A stretch of DNA of 64,000 nucleotides from Thiemannella venezuelensis (GCF_014203605.1 NZ_JACHJJ010000003.1:62001-126000), one strand, 5' to 3'. Counted from the first letter of the stretch, positions 23,952 to 33,338 are shown. The notes: generated by a model not told the origin, from the letters alone. Numbers and translations: made by a program.

Positions 23952-24185
23952 TCAGCCCTCCCGGGAGGTCTCCCGGCTGCCCTCCGGGGCGAACTCCCCC
24001 CGCTTCACCCCCGCGACAAAGGCCCGCCAGGACGGCAGTGAGACCAGGAACCATCGGCCAGGGTTCTTACTGTCCCTGATTGCGCAGTGTGTGCCCAGGT
24101 TCGCCACACTGACACAGCCACCCTGCTGATCACTCTGCGCGCTTTTCTTCCACGCGGCCTGCGCGAGCTCTGCCCTGTTGATCAC
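23952..24185 (-). CDS. DUF397 protein (3rd of 3)
   Basis: A 77-residue DUF397 protein: AAWKKSAQSDQQGGCVSVANLG, AIRDSKNPGRWFLVSLPSWRAFVAGVKRGEF. Start is GTG with GGAGT about eight bases upstream. The gene follows the vWA/NB-ARC/TPR gene on the same strand after 107 bp of AT-rich DNA, and is convergent with the second DUF397 gene. Confidence 0.88.
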   Translation of the reverse strand: MINRAELAQAAWKKSAQSDQQGGCVSVANLGTHCAIRDSKNPGRWFLVSLPSWRAFVAGVKRGEFAPEGSRETSREG

Positions 24186-24292
24186 GTTGTTCGACTCCGG
24201 GTCCGCCTGGGGGAACCTGCCAGCAGATAGACAACGTCGTCCGTCTCACGGCTCGATGGTTATGCAATTAAAAAAATCTTTTACTGGTATTT

Positions 24293-27200
24293 TTACAGCG
24301 GGATTGGATATATATCGCAATTTGCCCGCTCTCCCATTGCCGCGGCTACAGTGGCGGGATGGCCCTCGCCCAGCACACGTCGATATCCGGCAAGTGTCTC
24401 GGCGAGAAGGGTCGCAGCCTCGCTCTCCTGCCCGAGAGCCCGCAGGTCGAGACTGAGATTGAGTGCGCAGGCGAGGGTTGTCGGGTGATTTTCCGAGGTC
24501 CGCTGGAGCCGCTGCAAGGTGTCACGGTCGCGAGCCAGAGCCTGGTCGTACTTCTCCTGCTCGAACAGATCACTGGCCAGATTGACCGCACAGACCAAAG
24601 TGCGGGGGTGATCCGGGCCGAGCAGGCGGGTGAAGGTATCCAGCGCTCTCCGGTCCAGCTCGTACGCTTTCTCCACCTGCCCCATCAGGCGCAGGCTGAC
24701 CGCCACGTTGACATCGGCGGTCGGCGTGTTGGGATGCTCCGTACCGAAGATGCCCTCATAGTCCTGCCTAGCCTTGTTCCCGATCTCCACCGAGGTGGCG
24801 AGGTCACCGGTATGCCGCAGGTTCACCGCGTGGTTGAGGGAGATCGCTACCGTATTCTGATACCTTTCCCCATACCGGGCCTGGAACAGCGACATCGCCT
24901 CTTCGGAGAGTTTCAGCGACTCGTCATGCAGGCCTGCCTTGCGGCTCATCACCGAGAGCAGAGCGATGGCGTCCATGGCGGCGGGATGGGAGTTCTGATA
25001 CCGCCGTCGCATCTCGTTGGTGTGCCGCTCCTGCAATCGGTGGGCCTTCAGATAGTCGCCGCACTCCATCTCGTCGATCGCCAGAGCGGCGCGTGAGCTG
25101 AACGTGCTGAGGTGGTCGGGGCCCAGCACCTCCTCCTTCCGGCCGAAGATCTCCCGGTCCAGTTCTCTGGCACGTACTGGATCGCCATTGAGCCGCAGGT
25201 CGATGGCGAAGAGATGCCCCTGCTCCAGGGTGAGCGGGTCGTCGGGACCGAAGCGGCGGCGGAGAGTCGTGTAGGCATGCTCGTCGGTCTCCAGCGCCTC
25301 CTCGAAACGGCCCAGATAACGCAGGTCGGCCCCCAGATAGCCCTGGGCCTCCAGAGTGCGCTCGTGATCGGGACTGAGCCGGTCACGCAGCACGTCTCTG
25401 ACGTGCAGGTGGTGCCGGTAGGCCGGAACGAAGTCGGCGAAGAGCCGCAGTGAACGGCCCAGCCGCAGTTCCACGGCGAGGGTGGCGTCGTGCTCGGGTC
25501 CCAGCACCGCGGCCCATGTCTCCGTTACACGGCGGGCCGTCGCTCGGTATGCCTCGTTATCTCCCCACAGGTAGAGAAAGTCGATCATATTGAGGCAGAG
25601 GTCCCTGGCCCATGAGTCGTCGCAGTCCTCCAGTCTGGAGGTGTAAACGTGCGGGTAGAGCGCCTGGTACTTCGCCCACTGGGCACGGTCGCCGGGTGCC
25701 TTGGGGTCGGCGTTGGCCAGCAGCAGGTGCCCGCAGTGCCGAAACAGTTCCTCCTCGTCCCCGGTGAGCCGACTGGTCACCACACGCTGCACCAGCCGGT
25801 GCAGGGAGATCGTGTTGTCCCGGTAGTTCACCTTGGCCAGCGCGTACTGGCCGATGGCCCGGATGGTTCGGCCGAGCTCGATCGGATCGCGCAGCACTTT
25901 CAGCAGCTCCGGCGGGCCCTCCAGATCTCGACCGCCGGTGAGCAGGGACCTCGGGATCGGCTCGGGCGCGAAGAACGCGCAGACCTGCAGGAGCTGAAGC
26001 GCGGCGGGATGGCTCTGGCGCAGCCGGTCGAAGGAGACGTTCCACGCCACCGCCACCGGCACCGCGGAGCCCTCGATCTCCAGGAGTTCATTACGCTTCT
26101 CGTCGAAGAGCCGGAAATACTCCTCGATCGGCATCCCACTCTCGGAGAGCCAGACCGCCGCCTGCTCGATCGCCAGCGGCAGATAACCCAGCCGCTCGCA
26201 GAGCTCGTCGGCCGCATCGAGGCTCAGCTCCGGTCCGCGCAATCGGAGCAGTTCCCGGCCCTCCTCCCGGGTGAAGACGTCCACCTCCAGCGGCGCGGCA
26301 TGGGAGAACCAGTCACGGGAACGAGAGGTGATCATAATCTTCCCGGGCCCGTTGGTCGGAAAGAAACGCCGGATCTCCTCAACGTCCTCCGCGTTGTCGA
26401 AGATCAGCAGCCAGTCTGCGTGCGGCCGGCCGAGCCGGAGCGCCTCCCGGACCGCGGGCACGGCCACGCTCGGCTCGCTGACGTTGAGCTCCAGATGGAC
26501 GGCCAGGTCAACGAACGCCTGGCGCACCACGGGCATGCGCTCGGAGGGAATCCACCAGATGAGGTCGTAGTCGTTCTGGTGGCGGTAGCAGTACTCGATC
26601 GCGATCTGCGACTTGCCCACGCCGCCCAGCCCGTGCAGGGCCTCCGGCAGCACCGCCGTCGTCCCGGCGGAGAGCCGCTCGTGGAGGAGCTCCAGCATTT
26701 CCTCCCGCCCCGTGAAGCTGGGATTGCGCTGCGGGATGTTCCATACCGGCGTCGGCTGGTCCGGCTCACGTTTCGGTGCGAGAGGTACTGCGCTCATGTT
26801 GACGGCCACTCCGAAAGGATCAAGGGGTTCCTTTGCGACGTGCTGGTAGACGCTGTCCTCCGGCCGGGCGGGATCACGGTCGGAGGTGTACCCCGCCCCC
26901 ACCGGCTCACGCTTGTCGTCATCGTCTCCGGAATCACCGGTGATGGCATCCTTCAGCAGGCGCGCGGGTCTCGTATAGGGACCCGCCATCGCCTCGAGCG
27001 CGGACACCGCGGGCTCGACCAGTGGGAAGAGATCTTCGGGAAGTTCGGGCGGATCAGCGCTCCCCGGGGAGATGATCACTTCGCGGAGCCCGCGCAGCTC
27101 CTCGACCTCCTCCCCCAGATGGTCGGCGACGACGGCCACCACCTGAGCGGTGTCCGAACGCCGCCCCGATAGCAGCAGCTCCTCCCGCACACCGGGCACG

Positions 27201-28507
27201 AAGTCGTACGGCAGGCCGCCCGCGACGGGCAGATCCCTGCTGCGCTGGTCGGTGAGCCGGATCAGACCGCTGCCCAGCAGCTCGGCCAGGTGCGCACCGG
27301 TGGCCCCTGGCACCAGCTTCCGCTGCACCAGGCGCATCAGCGGCGGAGTGAGCGGGGCCGCGGCCAGGTGCACGGCCAGTCGGAAGGCCGTCGGTGAGAC
27401 GCCCAGCCGGAAGCGTTCGACCCGCTGTTCGGCCGAGAGCTCCCGCTCGACCTCGGGCACGTCAGACGCCCGTTCGCCGGAGGTGCAGACTATGGCCGCG
27501 CCCCGCCACCGGCCGGGTGCAGCCATCACGAACTCCGCCCAGGACCGGAGCTGGCCGGTGTCGGACACCAGCACGGGGACCGGCACCCCGCCCGGTGGCC
27601 GCCGGGCGAGGCTGTACCGGATGTTGGGAGCGGCGGGCTCCCGGTTGCGCAGCTCGGCCCGGTCGGCGTCGATGCCGGTGCGTTTCCAGAGCCGTGGAGG
27701 CAGCAGCTGCACGACGCAGACGGTGGAGGACTCCCCCCAGCGGGCTAGGAGACGGTGGACGGCCCTGCCGTGCCAGGCGTCGCCCACCCCGTCGGTGATC
27801 AGGACGATCAGCCGGCGTCGCGTCCTCCTGGGCAGCGCGAGTCTGGCTGCCGGGGCAGGTGGGCCCGCATCACTACTCCGTAACAGCAGGTCGTCTTCCG
27901 TCTCCTGGTCGGTGTCGAGCAGGTGCACGCGTACCCTGCGGAAGGCCCCTGAGTCGGCGAGCACCCCGACGAAGCCCAGAGCCTCCGCCCGGTGGAGCAA
28001 GGTGAACCGCCCGTTGTCGATAACCACGTCCAGGTCGATGAGGCGCTCACCGGGCTGATGGAAGACAGGCAGCCAGAGGCCATCGTGGGCGGCCCGCTCG
28101 GCGGTCGCCTCCTCGTCGAGCTCCGCGGGAACATGCGCAGAGGGGACGGTACGGCGCAGAGAGCGCAGGGCCGCGGCGAGCCCGCGACGGCGGACAGTCG
28201 GCGGGGTCCCGGCCACCATGCCGACGCCGGTGGTCGCGACCGGTTCGGCGGGAGACGCCGAGGTGGCGGCGATGACTCCGGAGACGGCATCCCGGGGGGC
28301 TGCGGGGAGCGGCTCCAGCTGCGGACGATCCCCGGGCAGTGTGGTCTCCGGCTCGTCCGAGGCCGGAGGACCGGTCGGCGGCGGAGGCTCGTCCGCCAGA
28401 CCGGACCACCCCGTCACCTGGGCGGCGAGCCAGAGCAGATCGCTCACTTCCCGCCAGCCCATCCCGGCGTGGAAGCCTCGTGCCGGCGGGTCCTCCGGCC
28501 GGGTCAC
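24293..28507 (-). CDS. vWA-like / NB-ARC STAND NTPase / TPR protein (FxsT-like), third component of a ternary conflict system
   Basis: A 1404-residue cytoplasmic protein. Residues ~105-275 form a vWA-like (SAV_2336 N-terminal type) domain: a strand DLDVVIDNGRFTLL where the metal motif DxSxS is degenerate, and a retained LIVLITDGVGD. A helical region follows (~365-480). NB-ARC domain ~590-880 has RNPSFTGREE, Walker A HGLGGVGKSQIA (625-636), Walker B LLIFDN and a GLPL-like YLPLAIEQAA. About ten TPRs (~960-1390) carry LGPDHP-type repeats, as in FxsT of FxSxx-COOH peptide systems. It overlaps the MoxR stop by 4 bp (GTGA). STAND proteins oligomerise on sensing a trigger; here it probably senses through the TPRs and signals through the vWA domain. 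Confidence 0.88.
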   Translation of the reverse strand: MTRPEDPPARGFHAGMGWREVSDLLWLAAQVTGWSGLADEPPPPTGPPASDEPETTLPGDRPQLEPLPAAPRDAVSGVIAATSASPAEPVATTGVGMVAGTPPTVRRRGLAAALRSLRRTVPSAHVPAELDEEATAERAAHDGLWLPVFHQPGERLIDLDVVIDNGRFTLLHRAEALGFVGVLADSGAFRRVRVHLLDTDQETEDDLLLRSSDAGPPAPAARLALPRRTRRRLIVLITDGVGDAWHGRAVHRLLARWGESSTVCVVQLLPPRLWKRTGIDADRAELRNREPAAPNIRYSLARRPPGGVPVPVLVSDTGQLRSWAEFVMAAPGRWRGAAIVCTSGERASDVPEVERELSAEQRVERFRLGVSPTAFRLAVHLAAAPLTPPLMRLVQRKLVPGATGAHLAELLGSGLIRLTDQRSRDLPVAGGLPYDFVPGVREELLLSGRRSDTAQVVAVVADHLGEEVEELRGLREVIISPGSADPPELPEDLFPLVEPAVSALEAMAGPYTRPARLLKDAITGDSGDDDDKREPVGAGYTSDRDPARPEDSVYQHVAKEPLDPFGVAVNMSAVPLAPKREPDQPTPVWNIPQRNPSFTGREEMLELLHERLSAGTTAVLPEALHGLGGVGKSQIAIEYCYRHQNDYDLIWWIPSERMPVVRQAFVDLAVHLELNVSEPSVAVPAVREALRLGRPHADWLLIFDNAEDVEEIRRFFPTNGPGKIMITSRSRDWFSHAAPLEVDVFTREEGRELLRLRGPELSLDAADELCERLGYLPLAIEQAAVWLSESGMPIEEYFRLFDEKRNELLEIEGSAVPVAVAWNVSFDRLRQSHPAALQLLQVCAFFAPEPIPRSLLTGGRDLEGPPELLKVLRDPIELGRTIRAIGQYALAKVNYRDNTISLHRLVQRVVTSRLTGDEEELFRHCGHLLLANADPKAPGDRAQWAKYQALYPHVYTSRLEDCDDSWARDLCLNMIDFLYLWGDNEAYRATARRVTETWAAVLGPEHDATLAVELRLGRSLRLFADFVPAYRHHLHVRDVLRDRLSPDHERTLEAQGYLGADLRYLGRFEEALETDEHAYTTLRRRFGPDDPLTLEQGHLFAIDLRLNGDPVRARELDREIFGRKEEVLGPDHLSTFSSRAALAIDEMECGDYLKAHRLQERHTNEMRRRYQNSHPAAMDAIALLSVMSRKAGLHDESLKLSEEAMSLFQARYGERYQNTVAISLNHAVNLRHTGDLATSVEIGNKARQDYEGIFGTEHPNTPTADVNVAVSLRLMGQVEKAYELDRRALDTFTRLLGPDHPRTLVCAVNLASDLFEQEKYDQALARDRDTLQRLQRTSENHPTTLACALNLSLDLRALGQESEAATLLAETLAGYRRVLGEGHPATVAAAMGERANCDIYPIPL

Positions 28508-29592
28508 CCCGCGCCCGCCGCATCGAGCCGTTGCAACACCACGTCGAGGACCTGTTTCCAGGTTTGGTCGTCCATCGGGTCCTGACCGCCCTGACCGTGG
28601 ATCGCCAGGTAGAGGGCGTTCAGGAGCTGGTCCGCCGCGACCGGGTGTCGCCTACGGTAGGCCAGGAACTCCTGGATGAGCCGATCCTTGTACGGCTCGG
28701 CCGCGCTAGAGAAGCGTGCCGTCACCAGTTCGGCGAGTCGTTCCTGGCCGGGTTCCACCATGTGGAGCTGAACGCAGCGCCGGAGGAAGGCGGGCGGGAA
28801 CTCCCGCTCGCCGTTGCTGGTGATGACGATGAACGGGAAGGCACGACAGCACACCGCACCCTTCGTGATGACCGCGCTCTGCTCGGGATCGGAGATGTGG
28901 ACGGCGACCTCGGGGGTGCGAGAACGGATCCGGAACAGCTCCGGGACCTGGTAGCTGCCCTCCTCCAGCACGTCGAGCAGGTCGTTGGCCAGATCTGCGT
29001 CACTCTTGTCGAACTCGTCGATCAGCAGGACGCGCGGGAGCCTGTAGGGGAGCAGCGCTGTGCCGAGAGGGCCGAGCCGCAGGTACTCACCGATGTCCGT
29101 TCCCTGCTCCGGCTCCTCGTTCCCGGCGCGTGTGCGGGCGTCCTGGACTCTGCCGATCGCGTCGTACTCGTACAGCCCGGAGCGGAGCGTGGTGCGGCTG
29201 TTGACCGGCCAGCGCAGCACCGGGCCGAGGTGCAGCTCGCGGCTGATCTGATAGGCGAGTGTGGACTTGCCCACGCCGGGGTTGCCGGTGACCAGCAACG
29301 GGCGGCGCAGGCAGAGCGCGGCGTTGACTGCGGCGACCTCCTTCGGGTCGGCTCTGCGCGGGGGCAGGAAGTCAACCGGTCCCAGTCTCCGGTCCAGCTC
29401 TGCCAGGTCCTCGGCGGGCGGCGACAGGACCGGCCCGCCCGTGAAGTCACGCCAGGGCGGAGGCGGAGGAAGCGCCTTACGCAGCGGGACGTCTTTTCTT
29501 TCGTCCCGGGGAACTCCTGTGCCCCGGTAGATGAACCAGCCCTTGGGAATGACTCGGGGACCGTCAGCTTCGTTTGACCTTTCGGCGCTCAT
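28504..29592 (-). CDS. MoxR-type AAA+ ATPase of the ternary system
   Basis: A 362-residue MoxR-like AAA+ ATPase. Walker A is GNPGVGKST (103-111), Walker B is VLLIDEFDKSD (IDE at 191-193), sensor 1 is VITSNGEREFPPAFLRR with an arginine-rich end, and a C-terminal lid follows. The N-terminal ~80 residues are an extension with Pro-rich and acidic stretches. MoxR ATPases act with vWA proteins as chaperones; together with VMAP they form the vWA-MoxR-VMAP ternary systems proposed for conflict roles. The stop is coupled to the vWA/NB-ARC/TPR start. Confidence 0.93.
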   Translation of the reverse strand: MSAERSNEADGPRVIPKGWFIYRGTGVPRDERKDVPLRKALPPPPPWRDFTGGPVLSPPAEDLAELDRRLGPVDFLPPRRADPKEVAAVNAALCLRRPLLVTGNPGVGKSTLAYQISRELHLGPVLRWPVNSRTTLRSGLYEYDAIGRVQDARTRAGNEEPEQGTDIGEYLRLGPLGTALLPYRLPRVLLIDEFDKSDADLANDLLDVLEEGSYQVPELFRIRSRTPEVAVHISDPEQSAVITKGAVCCRAFPFIVITSNGEREFPPAFLRRCVQLHMVEPGQERLAELVTARFSSAAEPYKDRLIQEFLAYRRRHPVAADQLLNALYLAIHGQGGQDPMDDQTWKQVLDVVLQRLDAAGAG

Positions 29593-29679
29593 CTGCGAAC
29601 GTCCTCTACTGGGGCGTGCGTTTACATCGGGGGAACTGTCTTCCTCGCAGGATCCCCTCCCACCGACAGGGGTGCAAGG

Positions 29680-29697
29680 CCCTCTGCGAACAGAGGG
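29680..29697. other. Hairpin in the VMAP-MoxR intergenic region
   Basis: CCCTCTG and CAGAGGG form a perfect 7-bp stem with a CGAA loop, a stable tetraloop. It sits in the 150-bp gap between the VMAP stop and the MoxR start and could attenuate or stabilise the operon message. No T-run follows on the minus strand. Confidence 0.5.
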
Positions 29698-29742
29698 ATC
29701 CCCGGATTTTTGGGTTTCCCGTGCATAGGCTTCCCGAAGACA

Positions 29743-31206
29743 TCACGCCGGTGCTTTCAGCGGATCCGCAGGGGGAATGTCCCGGGTCGGATCGTCCCAA
29801 AGCATTCCGATATTCCAGTGGGCGCGTGACGCGGACCTCCCGACCGACCTGCGGATACCCATGATGCTCTTGGGCAGCTTCTTGAGTCGCGCGGGTTGCA
29901 CGGCCTCCGCCACCACGTCACGGAAGTCGTCGTTGCTCTCGGCGTTCCGGCACCACAGGATGATCGGTATCCCGGCGTCAACGGCCACGCCCAGCTCCGA
30001 GTGACCGGGCTCACGATCGGGCGGGGTGGACAGCACACAGACCACCAGATGCTCTCCTTCGTCCAGTTCCTGCCGGAGCCTCACCAGATTCGCGGGCTCC
30101 TCCAGCGGGACGAGGTAGGTTCCGCCGTTCTCGCTCATGAACCGTTCCCACCGGTCCCACCAGAGTCGGTGCCTGTCGCGGGGCCGCAGGCGCGTGTCAC
30201 TACGGATCACGACCTCGTAGTCCATGCCCAGTGTCCGCGGCGGCAGGCCGTTGGGGGTCGGCCGGAGCCACCGGTCCACCTCGAGGTTGATCAGGTCGGG
30301 CGGGAGCACGAACTCCAGCAGCAGAGGTGCCCTGATGCCGTATCCCCACCCGGTCTCCGCCTCCATTACCAGGTCGAGCACATGGGTGACGACCTCTGCC
30401 AGCGGCACCTCCCTGTCCTCTCCCCGCACCGGACACCACTGGACGTGGTCGAACTGCCGCCAGTGGCTGACGATGTGCAAGTCCCGCGCGTCGTTCGGAA
30501 CGGGCAGCCGGTCGATCTCGATAGTCAAGCAGATCGGAAAGTCGGTCCGTTCGGGAAACGGATACGGCCGAGTCAGCAGGAGTTCGAGTTCCGCGGCCGC
30601 CTCCTCGTTTCCGTCCGCGCGCAGGAGATCACGCTGCTGGTACAGCCAGCGGCGTAACCCGCTCACCAGGTCGAGACCGACGGCCGGTTTCTGCCTCGGG
30701 AGGACCTGCACGAGAAGAGCGAGGAACCGCAGGTGGGGGGAGAGTCTTCCAGGCCGGGTGTTGGAGTCGAGGAGATAGACGAAGATCTCCCCCGGCCCGG
30801 TGAGCCCATGCGGATACGGACGGACCGCCCGCCCGACCGCCGCGCGGTAGAGAGCGCTCAGATTGTCCACGCTGCATCCCCGCAGGAGCTCCTCGACGCG
30901 CAGCTCGTCATTCTGCGTCATAAGGGGGCTTGCCAGACTGACCATTCTCCGGGCCTTCTCCGCCTCTGTGGAACCCTCACAGAGAAAGCCGAGAGCGGAG
31001 ACGAGCGCCCTCCGCTCCTTCTCACCCTTGAGACATTCGGTAACAATCCGATACATACGTGTTTTCGGATGCTCCATCTCATCGATGAGTATTCTCCGGG
31101 GCCTCAACTCATCGTTGATCATGTTCACCAGAACATCGAACCGCAGCTCGGGAATACCCAGCAGCACATCAGCGATCGCCTTGGGGTCGACTGAGCGATC
31201 CGGCAC
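29743..31206 (-). CDS. VMAP-like protein (vWA-MoxR-associated protein) with N-terminal EAD-like domain
   Basis: A 487-residue protein, first gene of the ternary operon. Residues ~8-92 are a helical EAD-like domain (IADVLLGIPELRFDVLVNMI, RMYRIVTECLKGEKERRALV), similar in pattern to the EAD of the nearby phosphorylase. The middle (~100-215) matches the VMAP helical region, and the rest (~225-480) the VMAP C-terminal domain with LTIEIDRLPVP, WGYGIRAPLLLEFVLPPDLINLEVDRW and GIPIILWCRN. The start is GTG with GGGGGAG a few bases upstream. Known VMAP proteins link a sensing MoxR/vWA pair to effectors through the EAD; here the effector is probably the PNP-EAD protein. Confidence 0.86.
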   Translation of the reverse strand: MPDRSVDPKAIADVLLGIPELRFDVLVNMINDELRPRRILIDEMEHPKTRMYRIVTECLKGEKERRALVSALGFLCEGSTEAEKARRMVSLASPLMTQNDELRVEELLRGCSVDNLSALYRAAVGRAVRPYPHGLTGPGEIFVYLLDSNTRPGRLSPHLRFLALLVQVLPRQKPAVGLDLVSGLRRWLYQQRDLLRADGNEEAAAELELLLTRPYPFPERTDFPICLTIEIDRLPVPNDARDLHIVSHWRQFDHVQWCPVRGEDREVPLAEVVTHVLDLVMEAETGWGYGIRAPLLLEFVLPPDLINLEVDRWLRPTPNGLPPRTLGMDYEVVIRSDTRLRPRDRHRLWWDRWERFMSENGGTYLVPLEEPANLVRLRQELDEGEHLVVCVLSTPPDREPGHSELGVAVDAGIPIILWCRNAESNDDFRDVVAEAVQPARLKKLPKSIMGIRRSVGRSASRAHWNIGMLWDDPTRDIPPADPLKAPA

Positions 31207-31465
31207 ATCTCCCCCTCGTCACCCCGTGGCCACCGTCGGGCTCATGACCACCGTCGATCAGCGTCGTATGTGATGGAACGCTATATCTCGGGATGAATCC
31301 GGGGAAGACGCGCACCCGTGCAAAGGCCCCAAGAATTCCGGCGGTCCACCGACACCCGACCGCGCTCTCACTCGCGTTTCCCCTGCACCGGTCATTTCGG
31401 CCCGCCCGAGATCGACACGCCGCGGTGGTGGCCTCGGACGGGACCTCACGGGACAGAACAGCTAG

Positions 31466-33223
31466 CTAACGGGCCGGGATCATGACCAGGGCGCTGCCCC
31501 CTCCTCTCCGGGACGGCTCGGCGACGGCCTGGAGCCTGCCCCGGCCGAGGAACTCGACGGCGGTGGCGGCGCCGATCTCCGGGTTGAGCGTGAAAGCGTG
31601 TCCCCGGGCGGTGAGCTCGGCGCCGTAGCGGTCGATGAACCCCTGCTCGGCCTGGGTCTGGGCGGTGTTGCGCTGGGTGGCCCGGGGCGCCGCCAGGGCC
31701 TCGGGCAGGGGCATGCCGAGCTCCCAGCGGTTGACGAGGATCTGCAGCACGGTCGTGATGATCGTCGACCCGCCGGGCGAGCCGAGGGCGAGCAGCGGCC
31801 GGCCGTCGGCGAGCACGATCGTCGGGGCCATGGACGAGCGGGGCCGCTTGCCCGGTCCGGGCAGGTTGGGGTCGCCCGGGGCGGGACCGAAGGTGAAGTC
31901 GGTCAGCTCGTTGTTGAGCAGGAAGCCGCGGCCGGGGACGACGATGCCGTTGCCGCCGGTGGACTCGATGGTGATGTTGTAGGCGACGACGTTCCCCCAC
32001 CGGTCCGCCACGACCAGGTGGGTGGTCTCCGGCCCCTCGGCGGGCGTCTCCGCCGTCGGGGGCGCCGGGTCCGCCGCCGGACAGGGCTCGTAGGCGCCGT
32101 CGGGGTTCCCCGGCGGGGCCGGGTGCGGCATCGCCCGCTCGCCGACCAGGCAGGCCCGCTCCTTGGCGAACCCGTCGGACAGCAGCTCCTCCAGCGGCAC
32201 CCCGGGGACGTCGCCGACGTACCTGCCCCGGTCGGCGAAGGCGAGCCTGGACGCCTCCAGGTACTCGTGCATCCCGGCCTCGGGCAGCGCCTCCAGGATG
32301 TTGAGCGCCTCGCCGACCGTCGAGCCGCCCGAGGACGGGGGCGCCATGCCGTACACGTCCATGCCCTTGTAGGTCGTCCTGGTCGGCGGGCGCTCCAGGG
32401 CCCGGTAGGCCCTCAGGTCGGGCAGCTCCATCAGGCCGGGCCGGACGTTCCTGGCGGACCCGGGGGCGACCGGCGGGTTCTTGACGGTCTTCACGATCTC
32501 GGCGCCGAGGCCGCCGCCGTACAGCCAGCGCCCGCCGTACCGGCCGAGCAGGCGGTAGGTCTCGGCCAGCTCGGGGTTGCGGAAGGTGGAGCCGACCGGG
32601 GGCGGCGCGCCGCCGGGCAGGAAGAGCCGGGCGGTGGAGGTGAAGTCGGCGAACCTGGCGGCGTTGGCGGCGGTCTGGTCGTGGAAGGTCCGGTCGACCG
32701 TGAAGCCCTCGCGCGCCACCCTGATCGCGGGCTGCAGCGCCTGCCGGAGCGAGAGCGTGCCGAACCGGCGCAGCGCCAGCTCCCACTGGGCCACGCTGCC
32801 CGGGACCCCGGCCGAGAGCCCGCTGGTGACGGCCTCGTCGAGCGGGACGCCCTCCAGCGAGGCCGAGGTCATCGCCCGCGGTGCCGTCTCCCGGCCGTCG
32901 ATCGTGTGGACCTTCTTCCGCCGGGCGTCGTAGTAGACGATGAACCCGCCTCCGGCGAGCCCTGCCGAGTAGGGCTCGGTGACACCGAGCACGGCCGCTC
33001 CCGCGACCGCCGCGTCCACGGCGTTGCCGCCGCGGCGCAGCACCTCCAGCGCCGCCCTGCTCGCGTCCGGGTCGACGGTCGAGACCGCCCCGCCGTACCC
33101 CTCGGCCACGGGTCTCTTCTCCACCGGCGGCGACACCCCCGCCGTGGCGGGCTGGGTGAGCAGAACGGAGCTCCCGGCCAGGATCCCGGCGAGCGGTACG
33201 GCGATGCGACGAGCGATCATCAT
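31466..33223 (-). CDS. Secreted gamma-glutamyltransferase
   Basis: A 585-residue Ntn-hydrolase of the gamma-glutamyltranspeptidase family. A signal peptide is present (residues 1-29, ARRIAVPLAGILAGSSVLL then ATAG). The large subunit has GGNAVDAAVA, GLAGGGFIVYYD and PGSVAQWELALRRFG; autoprocessing is expected before the catalytic Thr in GPETTHLVVADRWGNVVAYN, and the small subunit has SSMAPTIV and GSPGGSTIITT. Such enzymes cleave glutathione or gamma-glutamyl peptides outside the cell. A 259-bp gap on its downstream side separates it from the VMAP operon promoter and shows no other gene. Confidence 0.95.
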   Translation of the reverse strand: MMIARRIAVPLAGILAGSSVLLTQPATAGVSPPVEKRPVAEGYGGAVSTVDPDASRAALEVLRRGGNAVDAAVAGAAVLGVTEPYSAGLAGGGFIVYYDARRKKVHTIDGRETAPRAMTSASLEGVPLDEAVTSGLSAGVPGSVAQWELALRRFGTLSLRQALQPAIRVAREGFTVDRTFHDQTAANAARFADFTSTARLFLPGGAPPPVGSTFRNPELAETYRLLGRYGGRWLYGGGLGAEIVKTVKNPPVAPGSARNVRPGLMELPDLRAYRALERPPTRTTYKGMDVYGMAPPSSGGSTVGEALNILEALPEAGMHEYLEASRLAFADRGRYVGDVPGVPLEELLSDGFAKERACLVGERAMPHPAPPGNPDGAYEPCPAADPAPPTAETPAEGPETTHLVVADRWGNVVAYNITIESTGGNGIVVPGRGFLLNNELTDFTFGPAPGDPNLPGPGKRPRSSMAPTIVLADGRPLLALGSPGGSTIITTVLQILVNRWELGMPLPEALAAPRATQRNTAQTQAEQGFIDRYGAELTARGHAFTLNPEIGAATAVEFLGRGRLQAVAEPSRRGGGSALVMIPAR

Positions 33224-33338
33224 GACCTCCTGCGGACAGCTTTACCCAGCTCGCCGGTGTTGTCAGCCCTGTACCTCCGGGGATGTACCGTCCCCTGCCC
33301 CGCAGGGCGGACGCGCAGGTCAGGCCGGGGGACATAGG

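Noticed and set aside
21263-31206. FxsA-type peptide gene (F-x-S-x-x end) expected beside an FxsT-like protein
   Set aside because: The small genes here end in SRSV, DYED and TSREG; none has the F-x-S-x-x C-terminus, and no radical SAM gene is present.
31258-31449. Possible 63-codon gene between VMAP and gamma-glutamyltransferase genes
   Set aside because: Arg/Pro-rich translation, no ribosome site and no recognisable features; the region more likely holds the VMAP promoter.
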